64,000 nucleotides of DNA from Megascapheus bottae (lineage: Eukaryota; Chordata; Mammalia; Rodentia; Geomyidae). The stretch spans positions 42,772,525 through 42,836,524 of the forward strand of contig JANJXV010000016.1 in NCBI GenBank assembly GCA_024803745.1. Reading direction: 5' to 3'. A program made the translations under genes and the position numbers. How positions within the stretch are numbered: position 1 is the first letter of the stretch; the number at the start of each line of letters is the position of its first letter. Below the pieces are notes generated by a model. The model was given only the letters and a program-made list of their open reading frames with translations. It ran no database searches and was not told where the DNA came from. Below are positions 1 through 11,278 of the stretch, piece by piece.

Positions 1-655
1 ACATGTACTCATACATAGTTGATTATTATGAGGATGAGGAGAGCTTTCGTCCGCTGGCAAACTGTCAAACATTTCTCAGGCACTCATTTAGATTTGAAAA
101 GACTGGGACATTTTAATTCACAGAAGAACGAGGTTCCCTTTCAGCTAGAATGTAAGTCTGAAGCATTCTTGAAGAGTGGAACAGGTCAGAGCAGCCTCTA
201 AGATCAAACTGCAGCCACGGATTCAGAGCCAAGGAAGGTGAACGCAGTCAAATGTCGAGCTCAGTCAGGAGGGACTGTGCTTGGTCCTGGACAATGGTGA
301 AGAGGAAACAGCTTGAAACTGCCATAAAGAGCCCAAATCCAAGAAAGAACCCAGCCAGCCGCCAACAAAATCAGCACCACGGACAGCTCCAACTGGGCTT
401 TTCCCTCCCCTCAAGCTTGGCTGCCTTGTGCATCTCCTGTCTTCAACAAACCCACAGAGAAAACTCTCTGGGTCTTCTCAAGGACAGGTCCTGACCTACT
501 GTGAGAGCCAGGCCACTCCAGATATGCTTGGCTGGCAACGGGAGTGACCAGTATCCAGACTTAAATGTGCCTGATGCAGAAAACAAAGTATCCCCACTGT
601 GAACAGCAAACAGAGTCAGAAGGAAAAACATAACAAGTTATTTTTTTCTCCTTTA
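1..655. other. Unannotated unique sequence
   Basis: I see no gene, RNA or recognisable repeat here. The longest open frames are about 80 codons, lack recognisable motifs and overlap one another on both strands, as expected by chance. Confidence 0.5.
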
Positions 656-1051
656 AGATTTCTAAGAAAGAATAGAGAAACAGAGATTTACAATAGAACA
701 AACCCTAGATACATAAGGACCTCCAAGATACTGAAAGAAAAGCCATATGAGTGATGTCCTTAATGTACTATGTTATCTCTCATCTCTTTTCCCGTCCCTT
801 GGTTATCTCATATTGTTACAGTATTTCACTTTGTTATCTGATATATTGTATATATGTTTATTTATTCAAAATAAGTTAGGGAAGGGGGGAAAACAAGATG
901 AGGGGCAGGGTGGGGATAGGGAAATGGGGACCAAGACATGAGAAAGGGCATCAATGTTTGTGAAGTAATGCACCTTCTATCTGATGAATGTAATGTAACC
1001 CTTCTATTAATTACAATAAAATATATGAAAAAATAAAATCAGATTTCTAAG
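656..1051 (+). mobile_element. L1 3' end, 5'-truncated, with target-site duplication
   Basis: This is a short L1 insertion made only of 3' untranslated sequence. It aligns by eye with the 3' UTRs of the longer L1 copies at 28.3 kb and 55.2 kb: a start near 'gagatttacaatagaaca', a purine-rich G-run block near 885-915, and the terminal 'taacccttctattaatta' followed by an A-rich tail. The 11-bp direct repeat AGATTTCTAAG at 656-666 and 1041-1051 brackets it, which is the signature of target-primed reverse transcription. Relative to the longer copies an internal stretch is missing just after 'acataagg'. It has no coding capacity. Confidence 0.9.
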
Positions 1052-2042
1052 GCAAAAGGATTATCCATTCTCACTTCCTGCCATCCTTACCTCAAGTTTT
1101 CCTGCAGATGAGCAGAAGGTCTGTGGTCTGTAGGAGAAGCAAAGACATTAGGAGAGTTAGGTGTTCTTCATGGGAGGTGTTAGATCCTGTTAAGATCCTC
1201 TTCCACCCTCCGTCCCAGACTCCTTTGTCGAATCTAGGCCAGGAGCCAAGCATAACATTTGGGTGTGTACCACTGGGAAGTCATTTGATGGGGCTGCTTC
1301 TTCCTGTTCTTAGCCCGTGGTTCTGGGTGTTACACTTACTCTTTTCCTAAGACTCTACCATACTGCAAGAGTTTGTCTGTACATGCACTGACTTCACTGA
1401 ACTTCTTCTCACCCCATTTTTGCCAGCTCTTGCTCAGTATCAGGTCCCCAGGAAGGCAGTCTAGGTAAGTACATCTTTTATGTGTCCTACATCTGAGCAT
1501 AGGTTCATATTTATTAGTATATGACTGCTGTCTTAATGATCATAAAACAATAAATTCCTTGAAAGTAAGACTTAGAGGTACACTGCCCTCTACAAAGCAA
1601 CTTTTATTATACCTGGCCAATAGGTGTTTGTGTTTGTTGAAGGAAAAATCATTTCAGCCACCAATGTAGCCTTCCTTTCTAATAGCAGGTTTTATTACTT
1701 TTCATACACTGGCAATAGTCCACAGAAAGAATTTGGCTTACAATAAGAGAAAAATATGAACTATTTGGAATGCAACTACATTAGATAAAACATTCATTGC
1801 TATGGTAGTGAGATGTCATTTTAAGCAGAGGTCCTACAATGAAAGAGTGTTCTGCTGATGAGAAAATTCCTACCCAAATCCTCTCCTTTATTTTCCCCTT
1901 AACACCATCAAGTTTTCTCACAAAAGTCTTTAAAATTAGTATATGCCATAAGCAAAGCCAAGAAAGTCATAAAAATTTCCAATATATTGTTATTGTAAAG
2001 GTGATATACAGAGAGGTTACATAAGTTGGATAAATACTACAA
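1052..2042. other. Unannotated AT-rich sequence
   Basis: About 1 kb without recognisable repeat or gene. Open frames are 61-80 codons with no recognisable motif. Confidence 0.45.
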
Positions 2043-2135
2043 TTTTTTAGGGAAGAAGTGACATTGTTCAAAAAATGTACTCATCGACCTGTGTAACTCG
2101 AACCCTTCTGTACATCACCTTTACAATAAAACAAA
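2043..2135 (+). mobile_element. Old L1 3' end
   Basis: The stretch 'gtaactcgaacccttctg' followed by 'tacatcacctttacaataaa' is a diverged version of the terminal L1 3' UTR motif seen in the younger copies. It resembles more closely the older variant ending near 15,920. It is short and decayed and lies immediately left of the next L1 insertion. Assignment rests on similarity over about 50 bases. Confidence 0.5.
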
Positions 2136-2140
2136 ACTTG

Positions 2141-3468
2141 AAAAACATATTTTTAATCCACTCATCAACTGAGGGACATCTGGTTGGTTCCATATCTTTT
2201 TGCTATGGTAAATAGTGCTGCAATGAACATCGTTGTTCTAGTGGATTTAGTATGTCCTTGTTTCTGGACCATTGGGTAAATGCCAAGTAGTGGAATTGCT
2301 AGGTCATAGGGGAGCTCTATGTTTTGGGAACTGCCATACTGCTTTCCATAGTGGTTGAATGAGTTTGCACTCCTACCAACAGTGTAGCAATGATCCCTCC
2401 TGTCCACATCCCCTCCCGCATCTGATATTAGAATTTCTTGATCCTGGCCATTCTAACTGGAGTGAGGTGGAATCTTAGAGCTGTTTTGATTTGCATTTCG
2501 AGTTGTTTTGATTTGAATCTCTTATAAGAGATGTTGAGCATTTCTTCATGTGTCTACAGGCCATTCTTATTTCTTCCTCAGAAGACTCTCCTCAAGTCTT
2601 TGGCCCATCTTTTGATGGGATGGTTGTTACTTTGGAGATTAGTTTTGGAGTGATTCAATTTTTTGAGCTGTTGATATATTTTAGATATGAGGCCTTTGTT
2701 GAATGGTTAGTGAAGATCTACTCTGTAGGCTTTCTAGTTAATTTGCTAGCTATGTCCTTTGCCATATGTCCTTTGCTATATGTCCTTTGCCATATGTCCT
2801 TTAATGAAGTCCCACTTATCCAGACTTTCTCTGATTTGTTGTGTTTCTGGGTCCTTAAAGATATGGAACCAACCCAGATGTCCCTCAGTTGATGAGTGGA
2901 TCAACATGTGGTATTTATACACAATGGAATTCTATGCTGCTGTCAGAAAGAATGACATTGCCCCATTTGTAAGGAAATGGAAAGACCCAGAAAAAATAAT
3001 TAAGTGAAGTAAGCCAGACTCAAAGGAACTTAGGCCCAATAGTCTCATTTGTCATAATCAGTAGAACCTTGAGCTCTCCTAGCAGAGATTCACAATAGAA
3101 CAAAATCTAGATACATAAGGCCATATAGTATGACACTAAATGTAAGGACCTCCAGGATATAGAAACAAAAGCCATAAAATGAGTGACTGTTGTCCTTGAT
3201 GTACTATGTTATCTCTCATCTCTTTTACTCTCCCTTGGTTATCTCATATTGTTACAATATTTCACCTTATCTGATATATTTTATATATGCTTAGTTATTT
3301 GAAATAAGAGAGGGAAGGGTAGAAATCAAGTTGTGAGGGGAGGAAATGGGAAATAGGATATGAGAAAGGGTATTAATATTTGGGAAGTAATGTACTTTCT
3401 ATCTGAATATAATGTAACCCTTCTATTAATTACAATAAATATATGAAAAGAAAACATAACATTTTTAA
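2141..3468 (+). mobile_element. L1 with inverted 5' segment (twin-primed insertion)
   Basis: Two L1 segments lie head to head. About 2156-2856 is minus-strand ORF2 sequence; about 2857-3450 is plus-strand ORF2 end plus 3' UTR with terminal 'taacccttctattaatta'. Both contain the same ORF2 stretch, around 'gatatggaaccaacc' to 'gttgatgagtgg', so the inverted part overlaps the direct part by roughly 40 bases at the inversion boundary. This is the known outcome of twin priming during L1 integration. Possible imperfect TSDs are AAAACATATTTTTAA near 2142-2156 and AAAACATAACATTTTTAA near 3451-3468. The plus-strand ORF2 remnant stops early at about 3002-3004 after a small deletion. A 14-bp tandem repeat sits inside the inverted part at 2752-2807. 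Confidence 0.85.
2752..2807. repeat. 14-bp tandem repeat inside the inverted L1 segment
   Basis: The unit ATGTCCTTTGCCAT occurs at 2752, 2766 (one change) and 2780, with a partial fourth unit at 2794. The corresponding place in the L1 at 55.3 kb (minus-strand reading) has one such unit followed by unrelated ORF2 sequence, so the array was amplified in this copy. Confidence 0.85.
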
Positions 3469-3469
3469 A

Positions 3470-4062
3470 GAAGACATTTCTTTTTGAACAATGTCTCCCT
3501 TTCCCTTCCTCTCTCCCAGTTTTCCCTCCCATCCCCATCCACCAATCACGTAGTTCATTTTCTATATAAGGTCTGGTGAGTATCACAGCTGCATTTGTTC
3601 GTCTTATGTCCCACTATTTATGTGCCCCCTTTACCTTCCCAAAGACAGATGAACAAAGAGGACAAAAGAAAGGAAAACAAAAACAGCAACAAGAAAAATA
3701 AGCTCCTGTTTCTATTTCCCAAAGTTCATGTTGATAAACATTTTGTAAGATCAAGTGCACATGGCTACTGTCCCTTTGTGATCCTCTACTGAGAACAACT
3801 TCCTTTGGTCTCACTCTGGGACTGCCTAGTGACTTGTGAAATTTATTATATACCAGTATTTTACCACCCAGAGGTAAAAGAAAATCTTGTGGATTTATAG
3901 GCAGATTCTAGTTACCCCAAATGAGGGAAACCATGCAACCTATATTTCTTTGGACCTGCTTGACTTTGCTTAATTTTTCCAAGTCTTTCCATTTCCCTAT
4001 GAATGGTACAATATTGATTCCTCATGATGGATGCGTAGAAGTCCATTGTACACACTTAGCAC
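3470..4062 (-). mobile_element. Older L1 3' part, minus strand
   Basis: Read on the minus strand, 4062 downward begins with the L1 ORF2 stretch equivalent to 'acaatggaattctatgc' (here 'acaatggacttctacgc'). It then runs through the end of ORF2 and a 3' UTR with a polypurine region (pyrimidines at about 3495-3540 on the plus strand). It is more diverged than the neighbouring plus-strand copy and belongs to a different 3' UTR variant. No usable open frame remains. Confidence 0.7.
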
Positions 4063-4490
4063 AATGACTATTTCTTAAAGAAAGAGAAATAGGAACGAAG
4101 GCTATAAGAGAAGATGAAAGACGGGAAGGAAAACGTATGAATTTAAGCAGTGTGTCCCACGCTGTCCAGTAACATTTGAGCACATAACTGGTGCGTACTG
4201 GTGGAAGTTTTACCTGTTAGCATGAGTAGTCTGAGTAATCAGACCTCTAAGAAATCTGTTAGCTTCTGCTTGGCTGCTCTTCTATAAGGCAAGAATAATT
4301 TATATTCCATCTACAACAACTGCATCAGTGAAAGTTGGCAATGATGTTTCTGCTAAACTCTGAAAATGGGTCTCTTTCTCTGAGCAGGGAATGTTCTAGT
4401 CCCTGTAGCTGAGCTCTACTGATCACTTGAATCAATCTCTAAAATCAATCTCTTTATTTATATGAACTTAGCTTTCTGTCTCCAAGAATG
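4063..4490. other. Unannotated sequence
   Basis: About 430 bases between two L1 insertions with no recognisable element or gene. Confidence 0.4.
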
Positions 4491-5305
4491 TTCCCTCCTA
4501 CTCGTTCAACCACTGTGGAAAGCAGTATGGCAGTTCCTCAAAAGACTAAACATAGAGCTCCCCTATGACCCAGCAATCCCACTCCTTGGCATTTACCCAA
4601 CCATCCAGAAACAAGGGCATACTAAATCTACTAGCACAACGATGTTCATTGCAGCACTATTTACCATAGCAAAGATATGGAACCAACGCAGATGCCCCTC
4701 AGTTGATGAGTGGCTCAACAAGATGTGATATCTATACACAATGGAATTCTATGGTGCTGTCAGAAAGAACGGCATTGCCCCATTTGTTAGGAAATGGAAA
4801 GACTTAGAAAAAATCATATTAAGTGAAGTAAGCCAGACTCAAAGGAACTTAGGCTCAATGGTTTCCCTCATTTGTCATAATCAATAGAAACCTTGGGCTT
4901 TCCTAGCAGAGATCTGCAATAGAGCAAAATCTTGATACAAAAGGCCATATAGTAGGACGCTAAATGAAAGAATCTCTAGGATATAGAAACATAAGCCATA
5001 TAATGAATGATTGTTGTTCTTAAGGTACTATGTTATCTCTCATCTCTTTTGCTGTCCCTTAGTTATCTCATATTGTTACAGTATCTCACTTTGTTACCTG
5101 ATATATCAGATATATTTGTACTTGGTTATTTGAAATTGGAGAGGGAAAGGGGGAAAACAAGATGAGGGGTGAGGTGGGGGGAGGGAAATGGGGACCAAGA
5201 CATGTGAAAGGGTATCAATGTATGGGAATTAATGCACCATCTATCTGGCAAATATCATGTAACCCTTCTATTAATTACAATAAAAAGATATGAAAATTCC
5301 CTCCT
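4491..5305 (+). mobile_element. L1, 5'-truncated, with target-site duplication
   Basis: It contains the last quarter of the ORF2 C-terminal region followed by a full 3' UTR. The translated stretch includes ELPYDPAIPLLGIYP and MFIAALFTIAKIWNQ, which correspond to conserved C-terminal ORF2 motifs known from other mammals. The reading frame is interrupted where the TGG of the longer copies has become TGA, just after 4725. The 9-bp repeat TTCCCTCCT at 4491-4499 and 5297-5305 is a plausible TSD. The 3' UTR has a G-run polypurine tract around 5163-5190. Confidence 0.9.
4501..4728 (+). pseudogene. L1 ORF2 C-terminal fragment, broken by a stop codon
   Basis: About 75 codons of L1 ORF2 downstream of the reverse transcriptase domain, in the cysteine-bearing C-terminal region. 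It has no reverse transcriptase or endonuclease domain and ends at an in-frame TGA where the related copies read tryptophan. It cannot give a functional protein. Confidence 0.85.
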
Positions 5306-6825
5306 TCCCATGAGGATTGAGTCTTTTCCTCAGATCAGGCAGATGTGGGAAGAAATGTGTATATATTCAATTAGACTCTGTCATGTAGCTCAGCCATTTT
5401 GCATCACACTGGTTGGAATGGGGTCCCTGTCACCTAATCTCATGTTCCTTCTTTCAGGGCATAAACGATCACAAGCCAAATAGGTACTCAGCTTTTTCTG
5501 AATCTCTGCTTGAGGGTGGATGCATGATGGTGTTTCTTTAGGTGTCCTGATATGTATGTGAGATGAAGGAATATGTTTTCCAAAATGGATGACTCCTCGT
5601 ACCATTCTGCCTCAATCACGGACATTTACCCCCCAGAGCCAAGCACCTTTCCTTTAGTATCTGACCTTGACATTGCTAGGTACTCAATAGGTCTGATACA
5701 TGAAGAAGATATTGGTAGGGTTAACATGAAGAAGATATTGGTAGGGTTAACATATCACAAGTTCTCACTTCTCCACATTCTCTGTATTGTAAGGTCTATA
5801 CTTCAGTGCAAATCTGCAAGACTTCATAAAGTTCATGTTGCACTAATGTGAGCCAAACACCCTCACCTTCCACTGCATGGCCAGTGTCTGGGGCTCCTTC
5901 CTTCCCCAGATGCCCACCTCCACATTCTGGCCCATGCCTGCTTAAGTTCTGACTTCTGGATCTCAGCTGACAAGTTGTGGCAGACCAAATTCAAGCCCTT
6001 CCTAAAAAGAAGTTGACTTTTCACTTCAATATGAGGCAGAGATTGAAAGTTTAAGAACAAAAGAAGGGGAATAAACGGGCTTTATTTTTAAATAACAAAT
6101 GAAATTTCCAAACTGAAAATTTTAAATACAAAATAGCTTATTTGGGGTACCAAGTATCTATAATCAAGGAGGATTTTGGGTTTATTGGGTTCAGAAGACT
6201 CAATAAATGGGCAGATTTACTCTTTCATAATGTACCCACTGCAAGGATAAATAAAATTATATATATAATATATACGTACAAATAGGCTGAGTATATGATG
6301 CTTCAAGCAAACATTCAATATATGTTCAATATTTACTGATGTTTAGTAAGTACATAAATAAATAAAATGGATGCCTAATCATTAGATGATTTAAATATTA
6401 TAGGTATATATTCATTTTGTAAGAGCTAGAAATAGAAACTCTTCTGAAACAGAAAATATTCCTAAAATTTATGTATATATTGTAGTTCAGAAAGCGCATA
6501 TATGCCTCCCTGAGACTTGCCATATTTTAGAAGGATCTGAAACAACTCACATTTTAAGGCTCAGTGTAAACTATCTTGAAAAAATAAAAGGGACAGCTTC
6601 TTCCTTAACTTAGACTTATAATGCAAAAGCCAGTAAAGCAATCATCACAAGTACAACATAAAATGATTAACGACTTGGCAATTAGCCTCTGGCTTTATAT
6701 GTTGTACTCAAAGGCAGCAGCAGATCAAGGTAGCAGCCTAATAGATAATTCAGTCTCTAGCCTTTAATAGAGCCACTGTTTATATTCAAACTCATACATA
6801 CACATATGCAAAGGGTTTATTATAA
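5306..6825. other. Unannotated sequence with a 26-bp duplication
   Basis: No gene or interspersed repeat recognised. The part after about 6060 is very AT-rich. Open frames up to 92 codons lack recognisable motifs; the 92-codon one at 5573-5851 includes the tandem duplication described separately. Confidence 0.4.
5700..5751. repeat. Perfect 26-bp tandem duplication
   Basis: The 26-base unit beginning ATGAAGAAGATATTGG and ending GGGTTAAC occurs twice head to tail without mismatch, at 5700-5725 and 5726-5751. Absence of mismatch suggests a recent event. Confidence 0.95.
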
Positions 6826-7040
6826 CTGGGTTACAGTGGCTTATGCTTCTAATCCTACTTACTAAGGACAGATTGAAATCTCAAAAGCATCTCAGGTAGG
6901 AAAGGCTTTTACTTCCAATGAACCACCCAGAAATGAAGGTGAGGCTCAAGTGGCAGAGCAGTAGGCTTGAGCATAAAAACTCAAGGACAGCAACCAGGCC
7001 CTGAGTTCAAGCCCCAGGACTGGCAAAAAAAATTAAAAAG
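6826..7040 (+). mobile_element. Old composite SINE (7SL-like 5' part, ID-like 3' part)
   Basis: The 5' part resembles a decayed 'gtggctcatgcctgtaatcc' type 7SL-derived monomer. The 3' part carries 'gaggctcaagtggcagagca' and 'gccctgagttcaagcccc', the A-box-like and B-box-like parts of the ID-like unit, then 'aggactggcaaaaaaaa'. It is diverged from the better copies at 50.8 kb and 60.1 kb. No clear TSD was seen. Confidence 0.75.
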
Positions 7041-8479
7041 TTATGTAAGATTTATTGGGGAAGGAGACTGTAATGGCAAACAGTAGCCTGAAAGTCAAAA
7101 ATTCATGAGAGATGTCACAGATAGTAAAAAGAAAACGGACAATTAATTGGGTGAGGGCAGAGTGGAATTAGTCTCACACACTCATGCTCAGAATATCAGC
7201 TCAGAAACTAAACCTTTTCACTTTTGCCAAAAACCAGAGCATTTATTTTTACCTATGAGATTACACATTACATATAAAAATATGCATGTATATAAATTCT
7301 ATGTATGCATTATATATTCATTATGTGTATAGTTAGATAATGCTGTATAATACCTTTTGGGAAAATGGGAAATTTTTAAAATCATAAAGTAAAAATGTAT
7401 TTGAAATTGTCTCTACCAAAGGCAGGATTCTAGTTCATAGATGGAAAAGAGAAAGATAAGAAATTTCCATCTGTTTCTAATTCTACATTTGCTTAGTTAA
7501 TAGTTACACGGAGTTGATAGCTTGATCATTAAAATAGAAAAGTAACTTGAAGTGATTTTAGTATTTTCCCTGCTGTTTAGAAGCTTGCCCCGTGAGGCAT
7601 TTCCTCACCTACAGGTTAATCATCCTCCCTAGACATTACCTGAGGCCGTACCTGTGCCTTTCATCTTCTCCCCAGCTTTCTGACTTGGTTTTGGGTACAT
7701 TAAGTTAATTTCACAAATTGAAGGGGCTTTTAACATCAGGATTCCTTTCTGTGTCTTAAAGGCTGTGGGGGTAAGAGAGGAACTCCCACAGAGGACTGGC
7801 TTACTTGGGTAAACATGCAGCCAAGAGCCTTAGTAACTATTGCAATGTTCTGGAAGTTTCTGAAGGACCAAACTCCAGAGCACCAGGAAAAGTGGGAAAT
7901 AAGCATGGGAGTCTTCACCATGACTGTTGCACAAACAACAGATAAATCTCTAGTCTAGCAGGAATACTTAGATCTTCAGTCTGAATTGTGGACATAGTAT
8001 GGAATGCCTTGCTTTTTTTTAAATCTTTTTAAAGTATTCATGGTGAGGAAACTACCAGAACATGAGGAGCATGAGGAGAACTCTCCCAATGACCTTACCC
8101 AACAGCAGAATAGCCAAAGAACCCCTAGGCATACCTGTGACCTGGTGGAGACGCCCCACCAACTGGAAAACCATGGGGAGATTGCCTCTAGGATAGATAC
8201 GCTAAGAGTAGCTCCATACCCACAAAATTCTCATTTTGTGAACCAATTGCTGTTTCAGTTATGGTAATAGCACAACAAAGCAAAGAACCAATTTATTTTT
8301 TGCTTTCTAGTCTATCAGTACTTTTAAGATTATCATAAAATCGAATTTGAAATCCATGAATAAAATCTGAACAGCAATGCTGAACCTCTCCCACCAAATA
8401 AATACCAAGCTCTTTCCATCTAATCTCCCCTAAGTCACCAATCAGATAGACAGAAAGCACAGGGCCATAATAATCCAAT
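7041..8479. other. Unannotated sequence
   Basis: About 1.4 kb, AT-rich, without recognised repeat. The 87-codon frame at 8004-8267 has no recognisable motif and no sign of splice-site context that I could defend. Confidence 0.4.
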
Positions 8480-8660
8480 GAGCAATTACTGATCACTTTC
8501 TGTTGGTCAAGGACTGGGCTCAGCATTCTTTCTCCCCTATCTCATTTAATTCTCAAAGCAACTTGACAAAGCAAACGTTAGTCACAGCCCTACTTTTCAA
8601 ATGAAGGCACAGAAAGTCAGACTGGAAATATAATTTGGCCAAAGCCAATACTTTTATCAA
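8480..8660 (+). mobile_element. MIR SINE remnant
   Basis: The order of motifs matches the ancient mammalian MIR: a decayed 'gggctcagcattc', then 'atctcatttaattctca', then 'tcaaatgaaggcacagaaa' and a 'tttggccaaag'-like end. Divergence is high, as usual for MIR. Limits are approximate. Confidence 0.6.
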
Positions 8661-8869
8661 GATGAGAATTGGATTTTCTGCAAGCTTGGAAGCCTGTATT
8701 AAGATATTTACACTGGCCATTAAAATGCTCAACTAACTGACTCTTAGTCAGTACACTGCTTAGTTTTCTCCAGAGTCTGTCCTCTTAGCCCACTGTCCCA
8801 CCATCCTAATGATTCCAGCACTCTCACAACCCAGATAAGTGACTTGGACCTACTTTATCTACACTCGGC

Positions 8870-9250
8870 CTGTGCCCACGTCCCTGCTTTAAGGCTTTTC
8901 AGATGTTTTAATATCTTCCCTACTCACTGGCCTTCAAAGCCTATCCATCCTTCTGCCCAGATCATAGTAAAATACAACTGATGAACTATCCAGTAACATG
9001 ACAGGCTGTCTGAGGCCTCTGCACATGGCCTTCTACACAGATCACCAACACTTTGTAGCAGGGCCCCAGCTCTCCTTCGTACACAACAAAAGCACAATGC
9101 GCTGCTTAATGCAGTGGCATCCTCCCTCCTCCAGCTTAGGAACCTGCACAAACCCAGGAGAAGAAACAGGAGTCACAATATCAGACATCTGTCCAAATGT
9201 TCTCAAAACGCATTTGTTCAGAGAGCTGTTCACCTCGACTAAGTAACGGA
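8870..9250 (+). mobile_element. Possible L2 remnant
   Basis: Pieces resembling the L2 3' region appear in the expected order: 'ctgctttaaggcttttcag', 'ctcactggccttc', 'aggcctctgcacatgg' and 'tgttcagagagctgttc'. Each match is short and the whole is decayed, so this is a tentative call. Confidence 0.4.
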
Positions 9251-11125
9251 GGTCCCGTTCAGTTCCTTGCAGGATCGGGGGGGACAGGCTAACTTTCCCT
9301 CTTGGTGAAAGAGAAAGGCCTGAACACTGTGTGGCAGGAAAGCTTAGACATTCTGTAGCCATTCTGATTCAACTTAAAACAAGAAAATGAAGTAACGTTT
9401 GTCTCAGATCTCAAATTGTAACCAAGAAGTGCTTTGGTTTGAAGTAGACAATGGAGAAAAATAGTTTGCTTAATTTCAAATGGGCAAATATTTGGCAAAT
9501 ATAGGTTCCTGGGAAGTATTTCAGTCATAAATGACTAAAATATGTTACAGTCATTAAATGTTAAACCACTCAAATAAATAAATAAAATGGTAAGCCACTC
9601 ACAAATGACGTGGTGTGAGCTTACACGGCACCACGAATTGGATAGAGCATGTGGTCTTTTTCCAGGGTAGTGCAGTGACAAGGATTCTGAGGCTGTAGAG
9701 GACAGTGGTTTTCCCACAATCACAACTACAGTGGGGAGCGAGGACTAGTGGTGTTTCCAGAGTGGGCTGAAGTAAGAGCAAGCAGGAGGTCATAGCCACG
9801 ATCCACAAGGCCCTCTGTATCCATCCATTCACCTTTCTTGCATCCCACAAAGGTCTCCCCTGGGAAAGACACTGCTTCCCAAACCTCCGTAAATGGGATT
9901 TTTTTCCCTCCACACACGGGAGCCTCAGGGTATCTTCCTGGCATGGAGTTTGAACTCTATCAAGAGTGGACAGGCCAGTCTGTACTCATCATACATAAAC
10001 AGCAGGGTTAAACTCAGTGTTTACTTCGAGCATTTGTTCTTCACTGCTTCAGTTCAAATGCTCCTAGCATTTTGTTCCATTCATCGTAGCATCACATTTT
10101 CTCTCCATGACAGGATTCTTTCTGCCTACTAGAGGCAGAGATCATCTGCAAGGTCATTCTTCCATACTGATGTACTCTGGAAGCCTCAACCCAGCAGACT
10201 GTGCCAAGTGTACACCAACTAAGTAGAGGGTCATGAGGCTATGCACACTGTGTTCTCACTCGGCAGAGGTGGACCAGTTGTCCAGCTTTCTTCTTTGAGT
10301 TCTATAAAACATTTGAAGACAGTTGTTTGGCTTAAGCTTTACAAAACATTTATAGACTGATTTAAACATCAAAAATGAATAACATGAATAGAATCATTCC
10401 AACGTCTACCAACTATTAAGATGTTTTTTAAATTAAATCAGGCACTGCAACTGAATTCACATCTAGGATTAACTGGCCCATCCCTGCTCAAATTCTTTAA
10501 ATCTCTGTTAGAAAACTCTAAGCTGTTTAAACCTTCAAATCAAAACACTGCTGACTTTTAAATACCTAAAGCTAGAATAAGCTCAGAAGAATTTAGAAAA
10601 ATCTCTGGCAGCACATAGCTTAGGCTGTTTTCATTGAATCCTCCAGTTTTTTCATTAAATTATCAACTTGCTCTTTCTCTAGAGTCTTTGTAATAAATTT
10701 CCTATATTAAAACCTAAACCTTAGATTCAAGTTTATTGAAGCTTGTATACAACTATACACACATAGAAAAGTCTATTGCCGTGTTCAAATTCTTAGCTTG
10801 TGATTTTAACTAAAGAATTCTACCTTTGTGCTTCTATATTTCTATCCCTATTTAACATTTTTAAATGTGTTTTATTACTGGCCATACAGTCAGATGTAAG
10901 TAGCAAACATTACTCTAGCATTTCTGTGGTTATACTGGAAATTATCACAAAATAATTTCGAAAAATGTAATGTTTTTCAGATAAGTTTTTTGGGATAATT
11001 AGATGAGCTCATATCATATTTTAATATTTTATTGCCAGCCATCTAGATTAAAATATTTCTTTCATAACATAAAAATTATCCCTTGTTCTGTTCTCAAAAG
11101 CAGAAATGCATTCATCTTTCTGTAC
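9251..11125. other. Unannotated sequence
   Basis: Nearly 1.9 kb with no recognised repeat or gene. Two overlapping minus-strand frames of 104 and 72 codons near 9599-9944 show no motif and are likely chance. Confidence 0.4.
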
Positions 11126-11187
11126 CAAAATGATTCAAATAGTGCCTGGAATAGTAGGTCAATAAACATAAAGTGAATAAACATTTT
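11126..11187 (+). mobile_element. Possible L2 3' end
   Basis: 'atagtgcctggaatagtagg' followed by 'tcaataaacataaagtgaat' resembles the terminal L2 sequence. It is too short for firm assignment. Confidence 0.35.
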
Positions 11188-11260
11188 TAAAAGCACTGAT
11201 CATATTATGGAAAAGATAAAACTTCATAATGAAAGAATTTCAAGTCCCTTTTCTGATGTG

Positions 11261-11278
11261 TACACACACACACACACA
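11261..11278. repeat. Short (CA)n microsatellite
   Basis: About nine uninterrupted CA units after 'gatgtgt'. Confidence 0.9.
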
